From contig NZ_MJIC01000010.1 of NCBI RefSeq assembly GCF_001758465.1, positions 372,001 to 436,000 on the forward strand: 64,000 bases of DNA. Reading direction: 5' to 3'. A program made the position numbers and the translations under genes. Positions 16,300 to 24,100 of this stretch are shown here, in pieces. The notes under the pieces are model-generated. The model worked only from the letters and a program-made list of their open reading frames with translations. It searched no databases and was not told the origin of the DNA. How positions within the stretch are numbered: position 1 is the first letter of the stretch; each line of letters starts with the position of its first letter. This DNA comes from Marisediminitalea lipolytica (GTDB taxonomy: Bacteria; Pseudomonadota; Gammaproteobacteria; Enterobacterales; Alteromonadaceae).

Positions 16300-16970
16300 T
16301 CGGCCGCGGCTGACTGCTCTAACTCCTGCTTACTGATTTCAAGCTTAATGGTGTGCGTCGCCCAGTCGATACTGACCACGTGACGGCAGTCAACCCTGAC
16401 CCGTTTACCACCAGGCAGCCAGTCGTTTAAATTAATAATCAAATCCGCTGCAGACCACTGGGGTAGTTGGAAGACCAAATCCTCCAGATGGCCCGCTTCG
16501 CCGTCTGACAACGCAATAGCATAACCTGTCAGTTCATCGCAGGAACGCAGATGTGAGTTGTCTTCCCCGGCAGGTTCAGCTATTTCCCTGACGTTGTTGA
16601 CCAGTTCCAACGGATGCGCATACTCACCCCACGCACCGGGGCCGGTCCAGTAATAACCGTAACCAAAATATTTAAATAACAGCGACTCATACTCACGGGA
16701 AACGGGCTGATGTGCCTCTAAGGCCGGACTGTTTCTGAGCGCCTCTTTGCTCATCTCTACCGACAGCTTGCTACTGGCGGGATCGGCATTATTAATAGAG
16801 ACCGGTGAGATAACTACTTTGCGGCTCAGGGGAAGCCAGGTATTGGTATCGGCCACAAGATAACGCACAATCCACTGGTCATCGTCGATTAATACGTCCT
16901 GACATCCGCCTATATCACCATCTGTAGCATGAAATGCGTAATGTTTAAGCTCAGAATAACGAATTTCCAT
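16296..16970 (-). CDS. Tandem PRC-barrel domain protein
   Basis: 224 residues with two PRC-barrel repeats. The first is at about residues 5-75 ('ELKHYAFHATDGDIGGCQDVLIDDDQWIVRYLVADT'), the second at about 142-215 ('LTGYAIALSDGEAGHLEDLVFQL', 'RVDCRHVVSIDW'). Between them lies a Trp/Tyr-rich linker ('YFGYGYYWTGPGAWG') common to such tandem proteins. No signal or membrane segment. The domain is a binding module; no enzyme motif is present, and the role is unknown. GGAGG is 4 bases upstream. Convergent with and overlapping the ArsR gene by 4 bases. Confidence 0.85.
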   Translation of the reverse strand: MEIRYSELKHYAFHATDGDIGGCQDVLIDDDQWIVRYLVADTNTWLPLSRKVVISPVSINNADPASSKLSVEMSKEALRNSPALEAHQPVSREYESLLFKYFGYGYYWTGPGAWGEYAHPLELVNNVREIAEPAGEDNSHLRSCDELTGYAIALSDGEAGHLEDLVFQLPQWSAADLIINLNDWLPGGKRVRVDCRHVVSIDWATHTIKLEISKQELEQSAAAD

Positions 16971-17096
16971 ATAACCTCCAAACGCTGGGCGTTGTTAATA
17001 AAAGGCTTATGTAATTTATAAGGCGTGAGAAAGGCGTTGGATCACAATGTATCGGACAAAACGGCAGGCGAAAAACAGGGTTACAAGGGAGGGCGG

Positions 17097-17120
17097 GTCG
17101 GCAGCAGAAACACTGCCGAC
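17097..17120 (-). terminator. Hairpin between maoP and the PRC-barrel gene
   Basis: GTCGGCAG (17097-17104) and CTGCCGAC (17113-17120) form a perfect 8-bp stem with an 8-base loop, 38 bases past the maoP stop. There is no T-run, so an intrinsic terminator is doubtful. Confidence 0.4.
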
Positions 17121-17157
17121 ACAGGTATATCTGAATGACGGCGATATAAGCGAGTAG

Positions 17158-17514
17158 CTAGGCTACATCAAACTCGTCGTCGGAGTAATCATCGTCATAA
17201 TCAGACTGATTACTGGCGGAACTGTGCAGGGTATAAAACTGCTTACGGTTGCGGGCAAGTTTAATGTACTTAATCCAGGCTTTTTCAAGACAGCTGGTGG
17301 CTGCTTCTTCACCTTTCAGTACCGCAATAAAACGTTGCTCTTCGGCATTTTCCGGCGTTAGCTCGCCAGACTCTAAAGCGGCAAGGGTTTTACCGTACGC
17401 ACTCAGTGCGTCGGCTTCTGAGATGCTAAAATCACCAGACTTACGGAAACCGTAAGGAAAGTGCTGGCGGTCAATAAACTGCTTTGATGGTACACGGATA
17501 TCTGTCGTCTTCAT
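17158..17514 (-). CDS. maoP: MaoP (YifE/DUF413), Ori-macrodomain organisation protein
   Basis: 118 residues from ATG 17514 (AAGAGAA upstream; the 28-residue extension to 17598 lacks conservation). It matches E. coli MaoP/YifE in pattern: 'FIDRQHFPYGFRKSGDFSISEADAL', 'RFIAVLKGE', 'LEKAWIKYIKLAR' and 'FYTLHSS', then an acidic tail rich in Asp. In E. coli MaoP acts with the short site maoS to organise the Ori macrodomain, and the gene is divergent from hdfR. The same pair is found here, so this window may lie near the chromosome origin region (inference). Confidence 0.92.
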   Translation of the reverse strand: MKTTDIRVPSKQFIDRQHFPYGFRKSGDFSISEADALSAYGKTLAALESGELTPENAEEQRFIAVLKGEEAATSCLEKAWIKYIKLARNRKQFYTLHSSASNQSDYDDDYSDDEFDVA

Positions 17515-17861
17515 GATATGAATTCTCTTGGTTGAGTATTTTCGTGCACTTTTAAGTGATAAATCGCAAAATGAGAAACAAAAAATTTTTACCTTCACAA
17601 CAAAAAATATTGTTTCATAAAACTGCCATATTTGAGGTCGTTTAAAATGGCAGCAATCCCCGGTGGCATATGGCCTGCTTAGCGCATTAACCGGCTAGCC
17701 TGCGGGCGAAACATACCCGTAATGACAGGCCCGGTTAAAGCGATGTGATTAAAAATCAATCAGAAATAAACTTTATCGTGACGATAAAAACTATTCATTT
17801 CCTATTTTTTAACAGCGAGGAATAATGAATGTGTTAGTGTTCAACCAACCCAGAGAAGACA
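17515..17861. other. Intergenic region between maoP and the small gene, with a long hairpin
   Basis: About 350 bases without a recognised gene. It holds a nested dyad: TTAACCGG (17687-17694) pairs with CCGGTTAA (17731-17738), GCCTG (17698-17702) with CAGGC (17726-17730), and CGGG (17703-17706) with CCCG (17716-17719), leaving loop and bulge bases unpaired. In E. coli the maoS site lies in the matching interval upstream of maoP. Whether this dyad is maoS-like, a structured RNA or an operator cannot be told by eye. No T-run follows. Confidence 0.45.
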
Positions 17862-18029
17862 ATGAGCAAAGACTATCGTTACCAGAGGGAAGAATGGGAC
17901 TCGGTAGACGACGAGGACAGCGGTGACCACCGCAAGGACCATAAACGTCAACAAAACATGAAAGACAAAAAGAAGGCGATGCACCGACGAGATAAACAAC
18001 GTCGTACGCAATTCGATAATTTCGAATAA
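17862..18029 (+). CDS. Small, highly charged protein (55 residues)
   Basis: Starts ATG 17862, 'MSKDYRYQREEWDSVDDEDSG', continues with a Lys/Arg/Gln/His-rich middle ('KDKKKAMHRRDKQRR') and ends 'QFDNFE'. GAGAAG lies 3-8 bases before the ATG, and a clear intrinsic terminator begins 12 bases after the stop, so this is a compact single-gene unit. The acidic start followed by a basic region resembles the small PA3496-like proteins only loosely; function unknown. It sits between maoP and hdfR, which are directly divergent in E. coli. Confidence 0.65.
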   Translation: MSKDYRYQREEWDSVDDEDSGDHRKDHKRQQNMKDKKKAMHRRDKQRRTQFDNFE

Positions 18030-18040
18030 ACCTTCGCCAA

Positions 18041-18067
18041 AACGTGCTGTTCAGCACGTTTTTATTT
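18041..18067 (+). terminator. Intrinsic terminator of the 55-residue gene
   Basis: AACGTGCT-GTTC-AGCACGTT followed by TTTATTTT: an 8-bp stem with a T-rich tail. Confidence 0.88.
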
Positions 18068-18128
18068 TACATTAAGGTAAACTTGTGCCAGCTTATGCGT
18101 ATGGACGAGAGTCATAGTACGTATAAGC

Positions 18129-18971
18129 ATGGACATTCGTTTTCTGACCACATTTGTAGAAGTTGTAAAAACACGTCATTTCGGTAAAGCTGCCGAGAAT
18201 TTATATTTAACCCAGTCCGCGGTGAGCGCCAGAATTAAACAGCTGGAAGAATACTTCCATACTACGCTGTTTGTTCGTCATCGTAACAGTATTCAGCTAA
18301 CACCTGCCGGTGAGCGCTTGTTGCCCTATGCCGAGCAACTTAGCGCAACGTTGTTGCAGGCCAAGCAGGAATTACAGCGCGAAGCGGGTGAATATCTGGT
18401 ATGCGGAGCAGGGCAGCTTAATAATGAAATCTGGATGCCCGGATTGTTGCACCAGATCCACGCGGCGTTTCCGGAGTGGGCCATTAAAGCGGAAGTACTG
18501 CCCTCGGAGCAAATTTCCCGTCAGCTGCACGATCGCAGCGTTGATATTGCCTTTTCCAGCGAGCCGCTGAAATCTGAAGAATTCACCGGCCAGTTGCTCA
18601 AAGCCATGCCGCTGGGGTTGTTCAGTATTCATCAGCACGAAGTCAATACCGATCCGGAGCAGTTTGTCGCCATCGATTGGGGAAGTAAGGCGCGGGATGA
18701 ATTGCTCACGCGTTTCCCTGAATATCGTGATGCTAAATTTACTACCAATTCGTTACGTCTGGCGCTGGCAACCCTGCAACAGGAAGGCGGTATCGCCGTG
18801 TTGCCGGTGGGACTCGACTGGTCGCAGTGGGGTCTGCAAAATGTAAAGTGTATTGATCACTTTACCAATGCGCAGTGTAAGCTGTATATGTACTACATGA
18901 AATCGGTCAGACGCTCAATCGTGCCTGATGTGGTTAGCCTGGTTAGCCAGCACTTCGCGTCTGACGTATAA
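18129..18971 (+). CDS. hdfR: HdfR-like LysR-family regulator
   Basis: 280 residues. The N-terminal HTH 'MDIRFLTTFVEVVKTRHFGKAAENLYLTQSAVSARIKQLEEYFHTTLFVRHRNSIQLTPAGERLLPYAE' is very close to E. coli HdfR ('TRHFGRAAESLYLTQSAVS', 'FTRHRN'). HdfR was described as a repressor of the flagellar master operon flhDC and activator of gltBD; targets in this organism are unknown. Upstream dyad and terminator separate it from the 55-residue gene. The maoP/hdfR pairing supports the assignment. The ribosome site is weak. Confidence 0.9.
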   Translation: MDIRFLTTFVEVVKTRHFGKAAENLYLTQSAVSARIKQLEEYFHTTLFVRHRNSIQLTPAGERLLPYAEQLSATLLQAKQELQREAGEYLVCGAGQLNNEIWMPGLLHQIHAAFPEWAIKAEVLPSEQISRQLHDRSVDIAFSSEPLKSEEFTGQLLKAMPLGLFSIHQHEVNTDPEQFVAIDWGSKARDELLTRFPEYRDAKFTTNSLRLALATLQQEGGIAVLPVGLDWSQWGLQNVKCIDHFTNAQCKLYMYYMKSVRRSIVPDVVSLVSQHFASDV

Positions 18972-19022
18972 CGATAATCCGGCATCCTGCGAGGGTGCCG
19001 ACACCATAATAAAGAGAAAAAC

Positions 19023-19376
19023 ATGCTTAAAGACGACGAGTTTATTAACCTGAATCCTGACCAGCGTATTGCCAAATTTTTCGAAACAGTGAATGCTCAG
19101 GGCGAACTATTTATTCTGAATGACGACGATGGCTGTGTGATGCTGACTTCTGATGACGAAGAAGGCGTGCCGGTATGGCCAACCGCGAGCCTGGCCAGCA
19201 TGTGGGCCGATCAGGAATGGGAGCACTGCGAAGCCAAAGCCATTAGCCTGGACGTATGGTTGTCCCGTTGGACCGAAGGCTTATCGAAAGATTTTCTGAA
19301 TGTCATTATCGCGCCGCTGCCGGCGGAAGAAAGCGAGCTTATGACGCCTGAAGACTTTGCCGACAAACTCGCCTGA
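19023..19376 (+). CDS. DUF2750 protein
   Basis: 117 residues: 'RIAKFFETVNAQGELFILNDDDGCVMLTSDDEEGVPVWPTASLASMWADQEWEHCEAKAISLDVWLSRWTEGLSKD' fits DUF2750, a single-domain cytoplasmic family of unknown function often found as a short orphan gene. AAAGAGA precedes the ATG by 5 bases. A GC-rich hairpin (18980-19000) lies between hdfR and this gene, so it may be either separately transcribed or a distal gene of hdfR. Confidence 0.82.
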   Translation: MLKDDEFINLNPDQRIAKFFETVNAQGELFILNDDDGCVMLTSDDEEGVPVWPTASLASMWADQEWEHCEAKAISLDVWLSRWTEGLSKDFLNVIIAPLPAEESELMTPEDFADKLA

Positions 19377-19509
19377 GTTGAACCAATAGCCATTACCACC
19401 GTATTAGATCCCAAAGCGTGAGGTTACTTGCCAGAGTTAATGGCACTCGCGCCGAAAATGTGGCGTAAATAAAGCTCGGGTTTTATTATTCAGACAGTTA
19501 ATCATTTTA

Positions 19510-19560
19510 GGTCGGCTCTGCATTAAGCGGTGCTGGCCGACCGGCACTCGCAAGGGCGAG
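19510..19560 (+). promoter_or_regulatory. Two stem-loops in the leader of the RNase J-like gene
   Basis: GGTCGGC (19510-19516) pairs with GCCGACC (19536-19542), and CTCGC-AAGG-GCGAG (19547-19560) forms a second hairpin. They end 18 bases before the AGGAGG. RNases often self-regulate through structured leaders (as RNase E does), so this is a candidate feedback element. Confidence 0.45.
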
Positions 19561-19588
19561 CTGGCATTACTAATCTCAGGAGGAGACT

Positions 19589-20965
19589 ATTTCAAGCTAT
19601 TCTTCATTAGTACCGGATGCACAGGACCTATGGTTTTTGCCGCTTGGTGGCACCGGCGAAATTGGCATGAATATGAACCTGTATGGTCACGCCGGCCAGT
19701 GGTTAATGGTTGACTGTGGGGTAACATTTGATGAGCCCCTTGTGGCGCCTTATCTGAATGCAGGGCCGGCTGGTAAACACCATGTGGTGGCTCCTGATCC
19801 CGCTTTTATTACCCAGCAGCGCGAGCAACTTGCCGGGCTGGTCATTACTCATGGTCATGAAGATCATGTTGGCGCAGTTGCGGCGATTTGGCCCCGGCTA
19901 AACTGCCCGGTCTATACCACCCCTTTTACCGCCGAAATTCTGCACCGTAAACTCGCTCAGGCTGGATTGGCGGGCAAGGTGCCTGTGCGTGTGATCACGC
20001 CAGACAGTCAGGTGCAGATAGGGCCTTTTTTGGTTCACTGGCTGGCCATCACGCATTCAATTCCTGAGCCACAGGCTCTGCTGATAGAAACCGCGGTAGG
20101 CACGGTATTACATACAGCTGACTGGAAAATCGATGCCCAGCCCATTAGCGGAAAGCCCTTTGATGCCGGACTGTACCGACAGCTCGGCAATACGGGGTTG
20201 CTGGCAGTAGTAGGCGATTCCACCAATGCGCTTAAACCCGGGTTTTCAATTTCTGAGCGGATCTGTGGTGAGGGCCTCAATACCATGATTAAGCAATGTA
20301 CCGGGCGAGTAGTGGTAAGCTGCTTTGGCAGTAATATTGCCCGTTTGATTTCGCTGGCAAGAATAGCCCAAAAAACCGGACGCTATATGGCGTTGCTCGG
20401 ACGGTCGTTGGAAAACATGCTCGGTGTTGCCAGAAAAACCGGCTATTGGCCGGACGATCTGGAAATTGTCGATAAATCTCATATAGGTTACCTGCCACCC
20501 TCGGAAGTGCTGGTTGTGGCGACCGGCAGTCAGGGGGAGCCCCGCGCCGCAGTTAACCGACTGGCTATTGATGCCTCACCTTTCTTCGAACTGGAAGCTG
20601 GCGACACGGTTATCTTTTCCAGTATCGTGATCCCCGGCAATGAAAAAGCGGTTGAACGGCTGATTGAAAAGCTACAGAAAAAGCAGGTGCAGGTGATCCA
20701 GTCAGAAGACAGCGATGTGCCGATTCATGCCAGTGGCCACCCTTGTCAGGAAGAACTGAAACTGATGTATCAGTGGACCAAACCTTATATCGCCATCCCG
20801 GTACATGGCGAGCCTGAGCATTTACAGGCGCATGCCGATATTGCCAAAAGTCTGGGCGTGCAGCGCACTTATGTTGGCCGTAATGGCGACCTGTATTTAC
20901 TGGCACCGCAGCCCGGGATCCGCCGCAACCGGGTCAAAGCCGGACGGATTGCGCTCACCCAATAA
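19589..20965 (+). CDS. RNase J-like metallo-beta-lactamase/beta-CASP ribonuclease, probable ATT start
   Basis: With the proposed start the protein has 458 residues. It carries the MBL motif 'THGHEDHVGA' (about residues 87-96), 'HTADWK', 'GDSTNA', a beta-CASP region and 'HASGHPCQEEL'/'PVHGEPEHLQAHA', all typical of ribonuclease J, which degrades and matures RNA with 5'-exo and endo activity. It is about 100 residues shorter than B. subtilis RNase J1, lacking the C-terminal domain. Between the in-frame TAA at 19571 and TTG 19637 there is no ATG, GTG, TTG or CTG. AGGAGG (19578-19583) lies 5 bases before ATT 19589, and starting there keeps 'DLWFLPLGGTGEIGMN' intact. TTG 19637 would remove part of strand 1 and has no ribosome site. 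Confidence 0.82.
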   Translation: MSSYSSLVPDAQDLWFLPLGGTGEIGMNMNLYGHAGQWLMVDCGVTFDEPLVAPYLNAGPAGKHHVVAPDPAFITQQREQLAGLVITHGHEDHVGAVAAIWPRLNCPVYTTPFTAEILHRKLAQAGLAGKVPVRVITPDSQVQIGPFLVHWLAITHSIPEPQALLIETAVGTVLHTADWKIDAQPISGKPFDAGLYRQLGNTGLLAVVGDSTNALKPGFSISERICGEGLNTMIKQCTGRVVVSCFGSNIARLISLARIAQKTGRYMALLGRSLENMLGVARKTGYWPDDLEIVDKSHIGYLPPSEVLVVATGSQGEPRAAVNRLAIDASPFFELEAGDTVIFSSIVIPGNEKAVERLIEKLQKKQVQVIQSEDSDVPIHASGHPCQEELKLMYQWTKPYIAIPVHGEPEHLQAHADIAKSLGVQRTYVGRNGDLYLLAPQPGIRRNRVKAGRIALTQ

Positions 20966-21030
20966 GCCAGCGAATCTTCACGACGTTCACGCAGCTGTGC
21001 CCTGCAAACTGCCCTTATACGCTGTCTGTT

Positions 21031-21042
21031 AGTTATATAACT
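21031..21042. promoter_or_regulatory. 12-bp palindrome upstream of the propeller-GGDEF-EAL gene
   Basis: AGTTATATAACT, a perfect dyad 147 bases before the ATG at 21189. Candidate operator; the binder is unknown. Confidence 0.3.
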
Positions 21043-21102
21043 GATAGATGGCTATTTTTAGCGCGAATTTTCAGGTTTAGTGTATGATTACTATCACGGC
21101 TT

Positions 21103-21172
21103 ACGGAATATTAGTCCGTTGGTCATGGTATCTGGTTGTCGTGCGACAAGAATAATACCCTGATAAACAGGG
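21103..21172 (+). promoter_or_regulatory. Three tandem short hairpins in the GGDEF-EAL leader
   Basis: ACGGA/TCCGT (21103-21107, 21115-21119), TTGTCG/CGACAA (21136-21141, 21144-21149) and CCCTG/CAGGG (21158-21162, 21168-21172). The last ends directly before AAGG, the ribosome site of the large sensor gene, so folding could control translation. Confidence 0.45.
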
Positions 21173-21188
21173 AAGGTTGATTGTATTA

Positions 21189-24100
21189 ATGGTGCGTAAA
21201 TTATTACTTTCCTGTGTTTTGCTCAGTCTGTGGGTAATTGGCCTGACGTTGGGAGCGCAGGATGCTGTTAGTGCCGAGCTCTCAACAGAGCCTTTAATTG
21301 CGAATCCCGTAGGCACTGAACTCTCTACACAACAAGGCCTCAGGCAAGACAGTATCCGTGACCTGCTGGTTGATACGGATAATTTTTTGTGGGTTGCTAC
21401 CGATGAAGGCCTGGACCGCTATGATGGTAACCGGGTGCTCCCTATTGTCGGAGACAACGACATACTGGCCTCTACCGCAATCGATAAGCTTTTTCTGGAT
21501 AGTCAGCAACGGCTGTGGATCAGCGCGGCTTATCGCGGACTCTTTATCTTTAATCTGACCGATAATGTTGTGTCTAAAGCGCTCGAACTTGCGCATTATG
21601 ATGATCCGCAAATGATCCAGACCGCTGAGCAATTTATTGAGTTACCCGACGGCAATATGCTGATCCTGTTCAGACAATCCCTGGTACTTTACGATGTGGC
21701 CAGCGAAGAGCATCGAATACTGTATCGCCTGCCGTATGAAGAAGGGCAGCGAATGCCCTACCTGCGCGATATGTTGCTGGTTGATAATTTGTTGTTGCTG
21801 GCCACCTCTGAAGGCTTAAAAATTACCCGCTATGCGCCGCAAAATCTTAATTTCCATGCATTAGAACATCGTCAGAATGTTGCTCCGGATTTGGACAATG
21901 CAAATACCAAACGTTTGCGGCTTACCGACGATGGCACGCTTTGGGTGGGGACGGTAGCCGGTTTATACTCCATGTCCTGGAATGCCGTAAAGCAAGCTTA
22001 TCGCAGCGCGTCGGCCGTGATACCTGATGCCCGGCTGATCCTGGATAAGCGTAATATCTGGGATATTGAAAGCCCGGACAAGGATTTGCTTTGGATTGGT
22101 TCGGATATCGGCCTATTACGCGTGGCTCGGGTTGCGGGGCAATGGCAAGCTGACTTTATTCTCGAACCGTCAGTTGGTGATGTTGCCATGTCGCGTCAGG
22201 ATGTGCGGGCTATAGCGCTGACTCATAACAATGATTTGTGGATTGGTTCCTATTTAAATGGCGCCATACACTGGTCGCCCAATAGTTTTAACTTCAGCAT
22301 ATTGCAAAATCATGGCACCCAAAAGCCCCTCAGTAACAACGTGATTTGGGCAATACACGAAGATGACCAACAGCAACTTTGGATTGGCTCAGATAATGGC
22401 CTGACCCGTTATAATCCCAAAACTGAACAAAGCACCTTTTACATTGTTAAAGACGGCCTGCCAGACTCCTACAGTATTCACACTATCGAGAGGATTTTTC
22501 CGGCTCTGCAAGCAAATAAATTACTGTTATCTACGTATAACGGTATGCTGCGGTTTGACATGACGTCTGGCGAATATGAGTCATTTAATATGGGCCTGGA
22601 CGAAGACGAAAGCATGTATGTGAGCGGCGTTGGCGTCGGCCCTGACCAACAATTGTATTTTGTTGCTAACCATTTCTATCGCTATAACCAGGCAACCAAT
22701 GTCTTAGAACGTCTGAATCAATTAGAAGAGCAGGTGCCATTTAATACCGCCAGCAATTTTATTGGTACTAATCCGCTTAATAACGAGGAAATATTGCTGG
22801 CAAACTACGATGGCTTGTGGGCTTACAACCCCGGCACGACCGAAGCTCATCAGTTACACCGCCTGCCCGAACGATTAGTTAATGCTGAGTTAAGACCAGA
22901 CAAAGTTAACCTTAATGGCCATATTTTGTGGATAAGTTATCCCGGCTACGGACTGGTTGGTCTGGACGCGGCAACTTACGAACAACGATATCATTTTGGT
23001 CGTGACGTGCTTGGACGGGCTGTCGTGCTTTTTGACTTACTTAAAGACGATGAAGGTTATTTCTGGTTTAGCTCACTCAATGGGCTCCATCGTTTTTCAC
23101 CGTCAGAGCTGAAATTTACCCGTTACGAATACGGCCGTGATTTAAGTATTGCGGAATTTAATCAGGGCGCAAATCAAAAGTTGCAGGATGGCCGGATGGT
23201 GTTTGGCTCGCCTAAAGGGCTGGTGTTCTTTGACCCGATTAAACTTAACCATAACCAACAAAGCAAAATGTTGGTGGATGATACACCACAAATGGTTATT
23301 TCTGACATCGGGTTGTCATCCAGAGAGTTGAATCTGCCAAAGCACAACCTGGCGAACATGCACTTAGATTTGAACCATGACGATTATGGTTTAACCATTG
23401 AGTTTTCAGCGTTGGAATACCATAGAGCCCGGGACACCCAGTTTAAATATATCCTGAGTAAAGGCAGTCAGGTACTCAGTGAGGATATCACTACCGATAG
23501 CCGGGTTGTCTTACCATCACTGGCGGCGGGTGAATACCGCTTTGAAGTCAGTCCGGTGTATCGTGCCAGAGAAAAAGCCATTTTGCCTGCGGGGCTGATT
23601 ATCAGTGTGGCTTATCCGCCGTTCTTATCACCTCTGGCTTACACCATTTATGCGTTTATCGGATTGTCTGTCATTCTTGCTTATCTGATTAGCCGCCATT
23701 TACAGCTAGTGCGCCTGAAACAGGCTCAGCAGCAGGTTAAATTGTTTGGCAACGCGTTTCGGCATACCAGTGACTGGGTGGTCATTTTTGACGAAGATCA
23801 TATGCCCGTAGCCGCCAATCCCGCCTTTGAAAAAGCATTTGGTATTGCCCCCACGGAGCGGCTCGACAGGCAGCTTCACAGACTTTATCAACGGGTACCT
23901 AAGCTCGAGGCGCAGTTGTCCGGACAGCTTAACTCGTTAATTGAAGGTGATTACTGGAAAGGCGAGGATCGCATTCAGATGCCGGATGGGCGGCACTATG
24001 ATGTACTCATCGATATTAACCGTATGAGCGAGGATAAGGAAAGCGGAGGCACGCATTTCCTGCTGGTTATCTCCAATATTACCGAGCAAAAGAATGCTGA

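Noticed and set aside
17047..17157. 36-codon frame 'MYRTKRQAKNRV...' between maoP and the PRC-barrel gene
   Set aside because: No recognised family, weak ribosome site, and overlaps a hairpin; not enough support.
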